Positions 1 through 12,293 of a DNA stretch of 64,000 nt are shown one piece after another. The notes beneath the pieces were generated by a model. That model did not search any database. It saw nothing but the letters and a program-made list of their open reading frames with translations, and was not told the DNA's origin. The position numbers and the translations under genes were made by a program. This stretch comes from an uncultured SAR116 cluster alpha proteobacterium (GTDB lineage: Bacteria; Pseudomonadota; Alphaproteobacteria; Puniceispirillales; Marisalimonadaceae). Numbering within the stretch: position 1 is the stretch's first letter; every line of letters starts with the position of its first letter. The stretch lies in assembly GCA_902615995.1 (NCBI GenBank), contig CACMRF010000001.1, positions 62,001 to 126,000 on the forward strand, written 5' to 3'.

Positions 1-562
1 TACCAATTATCAAATTCGACGGATTATAATTTTGATTACAAAATTCTTTTAAATCATCTTTATTAAACCCACCAACTGAAACTTTTGTTCCTAATATTGG
101 TTTTCCAATTGATTGATTTTTATAAGCTAAAGAGTAAAACTTATCAAAGACCTTATCATCTGGCATATCATTAGACTGACCAATTTCTGAAATTATAACT
201 CCTCTTTCTCTTTCAATTTCTTCTTTGGGAAAAGTAGAGTTTAAGAAAATATCAGATAAAATTTCAATACCTAACTCATGATTACTAGGGAGTAACTTTA
301 CATAATAAGCAGTATTCTCTTTACTTGTATATGCATTAATGTCTCCACCCACATCTTCTATTTCCTTAGAAATATCAAAAGCATTTCTATTTTTAGTTCC
401 TTTAAAAGCCATATGTTCAAGCATATGTGCAATACCTAATTGTTTATTATTTTCATTTACACTTCCAACATTCAACCACAAACCAATTGATAATGTATTT
501 GAGTTAAAATGATCTAAAAGGATGGTAAGTCCATTACTTAAAGTAATTGTTTTTGCTGTCAT
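1..562 (-). CDS. M16 family zinc peptidase (mitochondrial processing peptidase-like), N-terminal part, truncated by window edge
   Basis: Minus-strand reading from ATG at 562: MTAKTITLSNGLTILLDHFNS...GIAHMLEHMAFKGTKNR, with the HxxEH motif; frame stays open to window start; directly downstream of thrC. Confidence 0.88.
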   Translation of the reverse strand, partial: MTAKTITLSNGLTILLDHFNSNTLSIGLWLNVGSVNENNKQLGIAHMLEHMAFKGTKNRNAFDISKEIEDVGGDINAYTSKENTAYYVKLLPSNHELGIEILSDIFLNSTFPKEEIERERGVIISEIGQSNDMPDDKVFDKFYSLAYKNQSIGKPILGTKVSVGGFNKDDLKEFCNQNYNPSNLIIG

Positions 563-564
563 AT

Positions 565-1974
565 TTATCTCATATTGTTCTTTATGTAAGATTTAATTTC
601 ATGAATCTGATTATTTAAAATTTTAAAATTTTCTTCTTTTTCTAAAATTAGTTCTAAAGCATGAGGATTTTTTGGAGAAAAATTTAAACTTTTTTCTGTT
701 ACTTTTGGAAATTTTGCTGGATGAGCACAAGCTAGAGAAATTAGTGGAATTTTATCATCTACTCTTCCTTCAAAAATTGCAGTTTTTGCGGCTCTTACAC
801 CTACAGCTGAATGAGGATCTAACAAATATTGAGATTTATTATAAGTATTTTTAATTTCATCTGTTATGCCAATATCACAAACTTTGAAACTTGCAAAATC
901 ATCATTAAATTTTTCCAACATTGGTTTATCAATATTAAATTTTTTATTTTTTTCAAATTGTCCCATATAAAAATTAAGTGCATTACTATCCCTTTCCAGC
1001 ATTTCAAATAAAAGTCTTTCAAAATTACTTGAAACCTGAATATCCATACTAGGACTATAAGACTCTTCTACACTCTTTCTTTCCATAGTTCCTGAATTAA
1101 AAAATCTGGTTAAAATGTCATTTTGGTTAGAAGCACAAATAAGAGTATTAATTGGTAATCCCATTTTTTTAGCAACCCAGCCAGCAAAAATGTTTCCAAA
1201 ATTCCCAGTTGGAACTGAAAAATTAACTTTTTTATTTGGAGCTCCTAACTTAAATGCTCCATAAAAATAATACACAACTTGAGGTATTAATCGCGCCCAA
1301 TTAATAGAATTGATCGCTGACAACTTTACTTCATCTTTAAAAATCAAATCGCTGAATAAACTTTTTACAATAGATTGACAACCATCAAAGTCAGTTTCAA
1401 TAGCTACAGATTGACACCCTTTTTTAAAAATTGTTGTCATTTGTTTTTGTTGAATTGAGGAAATTTTATTATTTGGAAATAAAATAAATAAATCAACATT
1501 TTTATTATTTTTAAAAGCTTCTAGTGCGGCAGATCCTGTGTCACCACTAGTTGCGCCTACAATTAAAATCTTTTTTTTCTTCTCTTTCAGAACATAATCA
1601 AATACGTGAGCTAAAAATTGCATTGCATAATCTTTAAATGCAAAAGTGGGTCCATAAAAAAGTTCCATGACATATAAATTAGTATCTAACTTTTTAATTG
1701 GCACAACCTCTTCATGATTAAAATTACTATACACTTCTCTACACATTTCATACAATTTAGATCTAATTTCTTTACCAACAAAAGGCGAAATTATTTTATC
1801 AGCAAGAGAAATATAATCTAAATTTTTCATCTCATTTAATTCTAAATTAGAAAATCTTGGCCAAGTATTAGGTAAATACAATCCACCATCTCTTGCCAAT
1901 CCTGACAAAAGAACATCTTCAAAATTCAAATTAGATTCTTGACCTCTTGTACTTAAATATTTAATTTCGGTCAT
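565..1974 (-). CDS. thrC: Threonine synthase
   Basis: MTEIKYLSTRG...FYGPTFAFKDYAMQF (PLP-lysine region), GATSGDTGSAA, SVPTGNFGN. Confidence 0.96.
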   Translation of the reverse strand: MTEIKYLSTRGQESNLNFEDVLLSGLARDGGLYLPNTWPRFSNLELNEMKNLDYISLADKIISPFVGKEIRSKLYEMCREVYSNFNHEEVVPIKKLDTNLYVMELFYGPTFAFKDYAMQFLAHVFDYVLKEKKKKILIVGATSGDTGSAALEAFKNNKNVDLFILFPNNKISSIQQKQMTTIFKKGCQSVAIETDFDGCQSIVKSLFSDLIFKDEVKLSAINSINWARLIPQVVYYFYGAFKLGAPNKKVNFSVPTGNFGNIFAGWVAKKMGLPINTLICASNQNDILTRFFNSGTMERKSVEESYSPSMDIQVSSNFERLLFEMLERDSNALNFYMGQFEKNKKFNIDKPMLEKFNDDFASFKVCDIGITDEIKNTYNKSQYLLDPHSAVGVRAAKTAIFEGRVDDKIPLISLACAHPAKFPKVTEKSLNFSPKNPHALELILEKEENFKILNNQIHEIKSYIKNNMR

Positions 1975-2711
1975 CAGCTTCTTTTCTTAAATGTTAATCT
2001 TTTTTCTTTAATATGAAATATAAAATAAATTATAAGTAGAGTTAAAGCTAAACTATACCAAGTGATAGCATAAGACAAATGTTGATTCCTAAAATTTGGT
2101 TTTCCAAGGGCAGCAATAGGTAATTTTCGATTTGTTTTATTTCTAATTGCATCTATAAAAAAGCTTTCTTCAAAACTATATTTCTCTAACTCACGAGCTT
2201 TTTTTATTTCATTTGGTTTTATTGTAAACCAAAAATCATCTTTTATATCATTTTTAGGAACAAAATATCCCTTTAATTGTGGCTTTCTTATTATTCCATC
2301 AATGGTAACTTCTTCTTTAATTATAGTAAATGGCCTTGATTTTTGTAGTTTAAGTTTTTCACTAATCCAACCTCGATTTATTAGTACAACCTTATTTTCA
2401 TTTGTTAAAATTGGTGTAACTAAATGGAATCCGGCATTTCCTTCATATGTTTTTCCTATAATTAAAGTTTCTTTATTGTTTAAAAACTTTCCTTTAATTA
2501 AGACTCTTCTAAATTCCTGTGTGCCATCATATTTAAATGATTTTTCATATAAAATCTTATTCTTTTCAAATTTTTCTATATAATTTGATATTATATTATT
2601 TTTCCAAAAAAGTCTTTTAACCTGCCAAGTACCAAGTGAAATTAAAACTAAAAAAGAAACTATGCTAAATAATGTTGGCCATAATAATGGACGAAATTGA
2701 ATTGATTTCAT
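1974..2711 (-). CDS. SURF1 family cytochrome oxidase assembly protein (ORF-track start at 2795 overlaps coxC; likely start MKSIQFRPLLWPTLF at 2711)
   Basis: LGTWQVKRLFWK, INRGWI, C-terminal HLSYAITWYSLALTLL; position after coxC. Confidence 0.9.
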   Translation of the reverse strand: MKSIQFRPLLWPTLFSIVSFLVLISLGTWQVKRLFWKNNIISNYIEKFEKNKILYEKSFKYDGTQEFRRVLIKGKFLNNKETLIIGKTYEGNAGFHLVTPILTNENKVVLINRGWISEKLKLQKSRPFTIIKEEVTIDGIIRKPQLKGYFVPKNDIKDDFWFTIKPNEIKKARELEKYSFEESFFIDAIRNKTNRKLPIAALGKPNFRNQHLSYAITWYSLALTLLIIYFIFHIKEKRLTFKKRS

Positions 2712-2725
2712 TTGACTAAAAGACT

Positions 2726-3511
2726 TTAGCCACCCCACCAATAAACACAGACAAATAGAAACAACCAAACAACATCTACAAAATGCCAATACCAAGCTGC
2801 TGCTTCAAAACCAAAATGATGTTCTGATGTGAAATGACCTTTAATTCCTCTAAACAAACATACAGCTAAAAATATTGTTCCAACCAGAACATGAAACCCA
2901 TGAAAACCTGTAGCCATGTAAAAAGTTGATGCATATATACCGTCTGTGAAGCCAAAAGCTGCATGAGTATACTCATACGCTTGCAATGCAGTAAAAGCTG
3001 CACCTAATAAAACTGTAAGAACTAGACCTGTTATAAAATCTTTTCTATTGCCATGTTGTAAAGCATGGTGAGACCAAGTTACTGTACATCCAGATAAAAG
3101 AAGTATCATTGTGTTTATTAGTGGAAGATCAAAAGGATCAAACGTTGTGATATCTGCGGGCGGCCAAACACCTGTATCAGGATAAAGACTTGCATCAAAG
3201 AAAGCCCAGAAAAAAGCCACAAAAAACATTACCTCTGATGATATAAATAACATCATCCCATAACGCATACCTATTTGAACTATAGGTGTATGATGACCTT
3301 GGTATTCAGCTTCTCTAACAACATCTCTCCACCAGAAAAACATTGTAGCTAACACCATTAAAACACCAGCCCCTAATATGTAAACGGAATAAGTATATTC
3401 ATGCATAAACATTGTTAAACCTAATACTAGAGTAAATCCAGCTGCAGAGCCAACTGCAGGCCAAGGACTTGGTTCAACTAAATGATATTGATGTTTTTGG
3501 TCTCCGCTCAT
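2726..3511 (-). CDS. coxC: Cytochrome c oxidase subunit III
   Basis: HQYHLVEPSPWPAVGS, FISSEVMFFVAFFWAFFDASL, AAWYWHFVDVVWLFLFVCVYWWG. Confidence 0.97.
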   Translation of the reverse strand: MSGDQKHQYHLVEPSPWPAVGSAAGFTLVLGLTMFMHEYTYSVYILGAGVLMVLATMFFWWRDVVREAEYQGHHTPIVQIGMRYGMMLFISSEVMFFVAFFWAFFDASLYPDTGVWPPADITTFDPFDLPLINTMILLLSGCTVTWSHHALQHGNRKDFITGLVLTVLLGAAFTALQAYEYTHAAFGFTDGIYASTFYMATGFHGFHVLVGTIFLAVCLFRGIKGHFTSEHHFGFEAAAWYWHFVDVVWLFLFVCVYWWGG

Positions 3512-3581
3512 AAATACTCCTTAGAATATTTATAAATTAAAATTTCGTATAAATCAAAGTAATTTGGCTTGAAATTCCTAA

Positions 3582-4118
3582 TTATTCAACTTTAAAAAAA
3601 GTATATGACAAAGTTATTTCATTTAAGGATTTAAGATTATCATCATTGTCAATTTCAGGATCAATATAAAAACTCACAGGCATTTTAACTTCTTCATCAG
3701 GCATTAATTTCTGATTTATAAAACAAAAACATTCAATTTTCATAAAAACTGATCCTGCTTTAGGAGGCGACACGTTAAATGATGCTGTGCCTGTAGATGG
3801 TTCCTTAGATAAGTTTTTTGCAGTATAATAAATAATTTTTTCAACACCCGGTTTTAATTGAATTTCATTACTAGGTGCAACAAATTTCCAATTTAGGTCT
3901 GGAGAAATATTTGCATCAAATCTTACTTTATACAAACTACCATCAACTTTTGGACCTGGGGCTATAGAAGCTTTTTGTGTTGTACCCGCATACCCAGTAA
4001 CTCTACAAAATAAATCATATAAAGGAACAGATGCAAACGATAGGCCTAGCATTCCAAAAGCAAAAAGGAAAACGTAGAACACAAAATAAATATTTTTAAA
4101 CTTGGTTGTTTTTTCCAT
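3582..4118 (-). CDS. ctaG: Cytochrome c oxidase assembly protein CtaG/Cox11
   Basis: SFASVPLYDLFCRVTGYAGTTQ; IECFCFINQ Cu-binding CFCF motif. Confidence 0.95.
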   Translation of the reverse strand: MEKTTKFKNIYFVFYVFLFAFGMLGLSFASVPLYDLFCRVTGYAGTTQKASIAPGPKVDGSLYKVRFDANISPDLNWKFVAPSNEIQLKPGVEKIIYYTAKNLSKEPSTGTASFNVSPPKAGSVFMKIECFCFINQKLMPDEEVKMPVSFYIDPEIDNDDNLKSLNEITLSYTFFKVE

Positions 4119-4259
4119 TTAGGTAATATTCATTCTAAGTATTGTTATAAAAAAAAACAAAATGACAAAAAAAATAATTAAAAGTAATATAGCATTATTT
4201 TTTGATTTTCTGTCTTTATAAAATTTTTCAATGAAATTAGGTGTTTTCAAATCGTTCAT
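4119..4259 (-). CDS. Small (46 aa) single-TM protein between ctaB and ctaG (CoxF-like/cytochrome oxidase small assembly protein candidate)
   Basis: Manual translation: MNDLKTPNFIEKFYKDRKSKNNAILLLIIFFVILFFFITILRMNIT*; ATG overlaps the ctaB stop by 1 nt (TAATG) and its stop abuts the ctaG ATG; absent from supplied ORF track. Confidence 0.7.
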   Translation of the reverse strand: MNDLKTPNFIEKFYKDRKSKNNAILLLIIFFVILFFFITILRMNIT

Positions 4260-5179
4260 TAAATTAGCCTTACAAAAATTTTATCTATAAGTATTAACGA
4301 AAAGATTAAAAACAAGTATATTATTGAAAAGTTAAAAACTTTTCTTTCATCATAATTTTTAATTTTCAATAAATTATATGCTTCAAATAAAAATTTGACC
4401 CCAAGAGATAAACTAAAGGCAAGATAAAAAATTGAATTAAAATCAAAAAAATAAGGCAATGTCGAAAATATAACAAGTATTAAAGTATATAAAAAAATAT
4501 GCCACTTGGTTGATTTATCACCTTTAACATTTGGTAACATTGGAATATTAACTAATTTGTATTCTAACTTAGTTTTTAGAGCTAATGCCCAAAAATGTGG
4601 AGGTGTCCATAAAAATATGATCCCAAATAAAATTAATGCCTCTACACCAAAAGAACCCGTTGAACACACATATCCAATTACAGGTGGAAAGGCACCAGAT
4701 GCACCACCAATAACAATATTTTGATAAGAATATCTTTTTAAAAATATAGTATAAAAAATCGCATAAAAAATTATTGTAAAAAACAGTAAAAATCCAGCTA
4801 ACCAATTTATACACAAACCTAAGATTACAATTGACAAAATACTTCCAATCAAGCCAAATGCTAATGCATCTGATGGTTCAATTTTTCCTTTTGGAATAGG
4901 ACGATTTTTGGTTCTTTCCATCATTGAGTCAACTTCTCTGTCATACCATTGATTAAGGACTCCGGATGACCCTGCACCCAGAGCAATAGCTAAAATACCT
5001 ATCATTGATAAATAAGGATTTAAGATCGTTTCTGTTGAAAACACTCCACAGAAATAACCTATTAATGCGGTAAAAATTACTAAAGACATAACTCTAGGTT
5101 TCATCAATTGGAAAAAATCACTTATTGAAGAAATTTTATTTTCTAAAATTTCTCCATCTTTTTGTAAGATAGTTGTCAA
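4259..5179 (-). CDS. ctaB: Protoheme IX farnesyltransferase
   Basis: LMKPRVMSLVIFTALIG, NQWYDREVDSMMERTKNRPIPKG, WTPPHFWALAL. Confidence 0.96.
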   Translation of the reverse strand: MTTILQKDGEILENKISSISDFFQLMKPRVMSLVIFTALIGYFCGVFSTETILNPYLSMIGILAIALGAGSSGVLNQWYDREVDSMMERTKNRPIPKGKIEPSDALAFGLIGSILSIVILGLCINWLAGFLLFFTIIFYAIFYTIFLKRYSYQNIVIGGASGAFPPVIGYVCSTGSFGVEALILFGIIFLWTPPHFWALALKTKLEYKLVNIPMLPNVKGDKSTKWHIFLYTLILVIFSTLPYFFDFNSIFYLAFSLSLGVKFLFEAYNLLKIKNYDERKVFNFSIIYLFLIFSLILIDKIFVRLI

Positions 5180-5199
5180 TTTAATACCACAAAATTTAA

Positions 5200-7640
<2,441 letters not shown>

Positions 7641-7762
7641 ATCCGGATACTTTATTTTTTATATTAATTATTTAAACTTTTTAAATAAAATTTCTAGTAA
7701 AAATGTTTTTTTTTTTTAATTAATGATTAAAATATAATACAAATAAAATGAATTTAGGAATT

Positions 7763-9208
7763 ATGTCTGAACAAGATACAATAAAATCAACGGATAAATT
7801 ATTTTTTGAACATAATGACATCTCTAAAAATAAGACGTTCGACTGTGTTAATAGTACATTAAATAATTGTAATGGTGGTGAACTTTATTTTGAAAATACA
7901 GATTTTGAAACACTTTATTTTACAGATTCTAGAATACAAAATATATCACAAAGTTCATCTCAAGGTTTTGGTTTTAGATCTATTAAAGACGATACCGTAG
8001 CCTTCTCATGTTCAGATAATATTTCTTATGAAAATATAATTAAAGCTTCAAAGACAGTTAATTCAATTATTAATTCAAATAATAAGGATGATACAGTTTA
8101 TAAAAAAAATCAGAATATTAAACCATTATATATTTCTAAAAATCCACTGACAAACTTAGAATTTTCAAAAAAAATTATGCTTTTAGAAAAGATAAATATT
8201 TTTGCAAGAAAATTAGATAATAGAGTTGTCCAAGTTTCAATCTCACTAACAGGAAGCTATTCACATATTCAAATATTAAAAAAAGATTATGAAAATCATG
8301 CCGATTTAAGACCTTTAGTCAGATTGAATGTTCAAATTGTTGTTGAATCAAATGATAAAAAATCTTCTGGGTCTTCCGGCTACGGGGGAAGATCTTTATA
8401 CGATGAATGGATCGATGAAAAAAACTGGAAAAGAAAAGTTAAAGAGGCATTAAGGTTAGCTATTTTAAATTTGGATGCTAAACCTGCTCCAGCAGGTGAG
8501 TTACCTGTTGTTCTAGGTCATGGTTGGCCAGGAGTTATGTTACATGAAGCAGTTGGGCATGGCTTAGAAGGTGATTTCAATAGAAAAGGTACATCAATGT
8601 ATTCTAATAAAATTGGAGAAAGAGTTGCTGCTAAAGGTGTAAACGTATTTGACGATGGAACAATCATGAATAGAAGAGGTTCATTAACAATTGATGATGA
8701 AGGAGTACCTACGCAAAAAAACTTACTAATTGAAGATGGAATACTTGTAAAATATATGCAAGACACTCAAAACGCTTATTTAATGAATGTTGATCCAACC
8801 GGTAATGGAAGAAGACAATCTTTTGCTCATTGCCCTATGCCAAGGATGACAAATACCTACCTTGATAATGGTTCTTTCTCTTCAAAAGAAATCATTGAAA
8901 GTGTAGATAAGGGTATCTATGCTGTGAATTTTGGTGGAGGTCAAGTTGACATCACTAGTGGTGACTTTGTTTTCTCTTCATCAGAAGCTTATATGATTGA
9001 AAATGGTAAAATTAAGTATCCTATAAAAGGGGCTACTTTGATTGGTAATGGGGCAAATGCAATGCACAAAATTAAAATGATCGGAAATGATCTTAAACTT
9101 GACGAAGGCGTTGGCACTTGTGGAAAAGATGGTCAAGGTGTACCTGTGGGTGTTGGACAACCTACATTATTGATGGACGGCATTACTATTGGTGGAACAA
9201 ATATTTAG
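7763..9208 (+). CDS. tldD: TldD metallopeptidase (ORF track begins at 7748; ATG at 7763 has AGGA upstream)
   Basis: GWPGVMLHEAVGHGLEGDFNRKGTS (HExxxH motif), TLLMDGITIGGTNI C-terminus. Confidence 0.95.
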   Translation: MSEQDTIKSTDKLFFEHNDISKNKTFDCVNSTLNNCNGGELYFENTDFETLYFTDSRIQNISQSSSQGFGFRSIKDDTVAFSCSDNISYENIIKASKTVNSIINSNNKDDTVYKKNQNIKPLYISKNPLTNLEFSKKIMLLEKINIFARKLDNRVVQVSISLTGSYSHIQILKKDYENHADLRPLVRLNVQIVVESNDKKSSGSSGYGGRSLYDEWIDEKNWKRKVKEALRLAILNLDAKPAPAGELPVVLGHGWPGVMLHEAVGHGLEGDFNRKGTSMYSNKIGERVAAKGVNVFDDGTIMNRRGSLTIDDEGVPTQKNLLIEDGILVKYMQDTQNAYLMNVDPTGNGRRQSFAHCPMPRMTNTYLDNGSFSSKEIIESVDKGIYAVNFGGGQVDITSGDFVFSSSEAYMIENGKIKYPIKGATLIGNGANAMHKIKMIGNDLKLDEGVGTCGKDGQGVPVGVGQPTLLMDGITIGGTNI

Positions 9209-10560
9209 TTATTAATTGTAAAAATTTTACTAATATCTTTTTCCCAAATACTATTAAATTTTTTTAACAACTCATCGGCCGATGTTTCTTGATTTTCTAA
9301 CATATTTAATAATGGGTCTAAAAATTGTGTTTCACTTACCCCATTTCTATCCTTAAAATTTCTTCTCTTAAGACCTTCATAAGAGATATTCAAAAGATCT
9401 TTTGCTACATTAATTATTTTAGATGAACCTATAATCCCATTTAATCCAAATTTAGCAGCAGAGATTCTACTTTCTTCTAACAAGGAAACACTCATAAATT
9501 TTTTTGCAACATGGAAAGCTTCATCTAAACTTTTTTCATCATATAAAAGCCCCACCCAAAAAGCAGGTAACGCACAAATTCTATTCCATGGACCTCCATC
9601 CGCACCTCTCATCTCTAAGTATTGTTTTAATCGAACCTCAGGAAAAGCAACAGTCACATGATCCTCCCAATCTGACATTGTAGGAAATTTACCTTCAAAT
9701 CCATCAAGTTTTCCATTCAAAAATTTTGCAAATGATTTTCCAGCTACGTTATGATATGTGCCTTTGTCATAAATAAAATACATTGGTACAGACAAAAGAT
9801 ATTGCGTCCATGCTTCATATCCAAAATCTTTACTAAAAACAATATCAGGGAAACCAGATCTTTGACTATCTGTATCTGTCCAGGTGTAAGCCCTTAAAGA
9901 CGAATAGTTACTGATTTTACCTTCAATAAATGGAGAATTTGAAAATAAAGCAGTTGCAATAGGTTGCAATGCCAAAGAAGTTTTAAATTTTTTAACCATA
10001 TCCGTTTCATCTGAATAATCTAAATTAACCTGTATAGTACAAGTCCTTATCATCATGTCTATTCCAAGGTTTCCAACTTTTGGCATATGATTTTTCATAA
10101 TTTCATATCTATTTTTTGGCATCCAATTTATTTGATCTCTTTTCGAAATAGGATCAAATCCCAATCCAAGCATCACAAAATCCAACTCTTTAGAAATTTT
10201 TCTCATTAAATTCAGATGCAAACCCGCTTCATTACATGTCATATGTAAGTTTCTTAAAGGTGCACCAGATAATTCAAATTGTCCTCCAGGTTCAAGAGAT
10301 ATAGAAGAACCTGATTTATGTTTCAATCCAATTAAATTGTTACCTTCATTAATTTTCTTCCAATCTTCTTCTTCTGCAATTTTGTTTAAAATAGTTTTTA
10401 TTCCATTTAAATCTTCATAACCCAATCTTTTAAAGTCATTTTTTTTAAATAAAAATTTTTCATGTTCAGTTCCAATAAGCCAATCATCTCTTTTCTTTTC
10501 ACCTTCTTTGAACCACTGGAAAATTTTATCAAGATGAAATGTTTGTTTATTGTCCATCAC
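9205..10560 (-). CDS. gshA: Glutamate-cysteine ligase (alphaproteobacterial/plant type)
   Basis: GTEHEKFLF, EPGGQFELSGAPLRNLH, YLEMRGADGGPWNRICALPAFWVGLLYD. Confidence 0.93.
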   Translation of the reverse strand: MMDNKQTFHLDKIFQWFKEGEKKRDDWLIGTEHEKFLFKKNDFKRLGYEDLNGIKTILNKIAEEEDWKKINEGNNLIGLKHKSGSSISLEPGGQFELSGAPLRNLHMTCNEAGLHLNLMRKISKELDFVMLGLGFDPISKRDQINWMPKNRYEIMKNHMPKVGNLGIDMMIRTCTIQVNLDYSDETDMVKKFKTSLALQPIATALFSNSPFIEGKISNYSSLRAYTWTDTDSQRSGFPDIVFSKDFGYEAWTQYLLSVPMYFIYDKGTYHNVAGKSFAKFLNGKLDGFEGKFPTMSDWEDHVTVAFPEVRLKQYLEMRGADGGPWNRICALPAFWVGLLYDEKSLDEAFHVAKKFMSVSLLEESRISAAKFGLNGIIGSSKIINVAKDLLNISYEGLKRRNFKDRNGVSETQFLDPLLNMLENQETSADELLKKFNSIWEKDISKIFTINN

Positions 10561-10578
10561 TAAGTCTCTTATAATTCA

Positions 10579-11304
10579 TTAATTTATCTTATAACTTGAG
10601 TTAATTATATTTAAATAAGATAGACCAACTATTGCAGCAGTATCAGATCTTAAAATGGTCTTACCGAAACTTATAGGAAAAACAAATTTAAAAGTTTTTA
10701 ACATCTCATTCTCTTCCATAGAAAACCCACCTTCTGGTCCAATTAATAAAGATGATTTAACAAAATTTTTTTTATTTAGGATAGTTAAATTTTTATTAAT
10801 TTTTAAAATTTCATCTGCATATAAAATACTTCTATTTTTATCCCATTTTTTCAATAACGCTTGCATTGTCTGTAAATCACTAATTTCTGGAATTGAAATT
10901 CTATTTGACTGTTCGCTAGCTTCCCTAACGATAGCATACATTCTATTCATATTTATATCTCTGATAGATGATCTTTCAGTTAAAATTGGAAAAATCTTCT
11001 TTACACCTAACTCTGTTGCTTTTTGTACAATAAAATCAATTTTATTTTTTTTTACTAATGAAAAGATAAGAAAAATATCATTAAGAATTTCAGTATTTTT
11101 TGAGGGTTCAAAAATTTTTAAGGTTATTTCATCTTTTTGTATTCTTAATATTTTAGAAAAAAACTCCTTATCGTTTTCATTAAATAAATTAATTTGATCA
11201 TTTTCTTTGCATCGCATTACATTTTTCAAATAATGAGTATCATTTTTGCCTAATACAATTGTCTTATTTAAAGAGAGTTTTTGACTACAATATAATCTTA
11301 TCAT
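10579..11304 (-). CDS. rsmE: 16S rRNA (uracil1498-N3)-methyltransferase RsmE (longer start at 11325 possible)
   Basis: FIVQKATELGVKKIFPILTERS, LIGPEGGFSMEENEM, LRSDTAAIVGLS. Confidence 0.93.
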   Translation of the reverse strand: MIRLYCSQKLSLNKTIVLGKNDTHYLKNVMRCKENDQINLFNENDKEFFSKILRIQKDEITLKIFEPSKNTEILNDIFLIFSLVKKNKIDFIVQKATELGVKKIFPILTERSSIRDINMNRMYAIVREASEQSNRISIPEISDLQTMQALLKKWDKNRSILYADEILKINKNLTILNKKNFVKSSLLIGPEGGFSMEENEMLKTFKFVFPISFGKTILRSDTAAIVGLSYLNIINSSYKIN

Positions 11305-11384
11305 TTTATTTAATTTTGTTTTCATTGTTATTTTTATTTATCATATATAATAACAATAATTTATACATATATTTACTATCAAAT

Positions 11385-12293
11385 ATGAAAATAAAAACAG
11401 ACATGCCTGAAAATGGTTGGTGGGATAAATTACCAAAAACAACACATAAATGGATTAGGTTAGGTAGGTTCGATAGACCAATAGGAAGTTGGCTATTATT
11501 ACTTCCGTGCCTTTGGACAATTCCAATTTTTTTAAATTCAATAAATAAATTATTTGAAATGTATTTAATATTTATAATCGGTGCTTTTTCAATGAGGGCA
11601 GCTGGCTGTATAATTAACGATCTATGGGACAGGGATATTGACAGAAAAATTTCTAGAACTCGTTTAAGGCCAATTGCAAGTGGAGAAATATCTCCAAAAA
11701 AGGCCTTTGGATTATTAATAATTCTTTTGACAATTTCTTTGTTTTGCTTGTTAAACTTAAATAAATTTACTTGGTTAATTGCTTTATCGTCTCTCCCATT
11801 AATTATATTATATCCACTCGCAAAAAGAATAACAAAATGGCCTCAGTTTGTATTAGGAATAACATTTAGTTGGGGAGTTCCCACAGCATGGGCTGCAACT
11901 AATACAGAATTTAATGTTGGAATTTTTTTTCTTTATTTGGGAACTGTTGCTTGGATCATAGGTTATGACACTATATATGGTTATCAAGATAAATCTGAAG
12001 ATAAAGTCTATAACATAAAAAATACAGCAATCACAACTGAAGATTATTATGTTAAATTTATAATGCTCTTCTACATAATTTCTATTTTAAATTTTCTGAT
12101 AGCAGGTATTATTTTAAAGACACATTTTGGTTGGTATATAGGTCTATTTTTTATGTTTATTCATTTTACATACCAAATTAAAAAGGCAAAAACCATTAAT
12201 AGAACTGGGGCATTACAACTATTTAAATCCAATAAGTTTGCAGGATTATTTTTAACCTTGGGATCAATGTCTAAATTTTTAGAGATGGTCTAA
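11385..12293 (+). CDS. ubiA: 4-hydroxybenzoate polyprenyltransferase (ORF track extends upstream to 11259; likely start 11385)
   Basis: RLGRFDRPIGSWLLLLPCLW, MRAAGCIINDLWDRDIDRKISRTRLRPIASGEIS, GYDTIYGYQDKSED. Confidence 0.94.
   Translation: MKIKTDMPENGWWDKLPKTTHKWIRLGRFDRPIGSWLLLLPCLWTIPIFLNSINKLFEMYLIFIIGAFSMRAAGCIINDLWDRDIDRKISRTRLRPIASGEISPKKAFGLLIILLTISLFCLLNLNKFTWLIALSSLPLIILYPLAKRITKWPQFVLGITFSWGVPTAWAATNTEFNVGIFFLYLGTVAWIIGYDTIYGYQDKSEDKVYNIKNTAITTEDYYVKFIMLFYIISILNFLIAGIILKTHFGWYIGLFFMFIHFTYQIKKAKTINRTGALQLFKSNKFAGLFLTLGSMSKFLEMV

Noticed and set aside
672-1011. Plus-strand ORFs 672..854 and 829..1011
   Set aside because: Antisense to thrC, low-complexity Leu/Phe/Ile-rich translations typical of shadow ORFs in AT-rich genes.
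4506-4814. ORFs 4506..4724 (+) and 4569..4814 (-)
   Set aside because: Both lie within ctaB in alternative frames with no family signature.
10655-11197. 180-aa plus-strand ORF
   Set aside because: Fully antisense to rsmE, whose motifs are clear; Phe/Ile/Ser-rich shadow translation.
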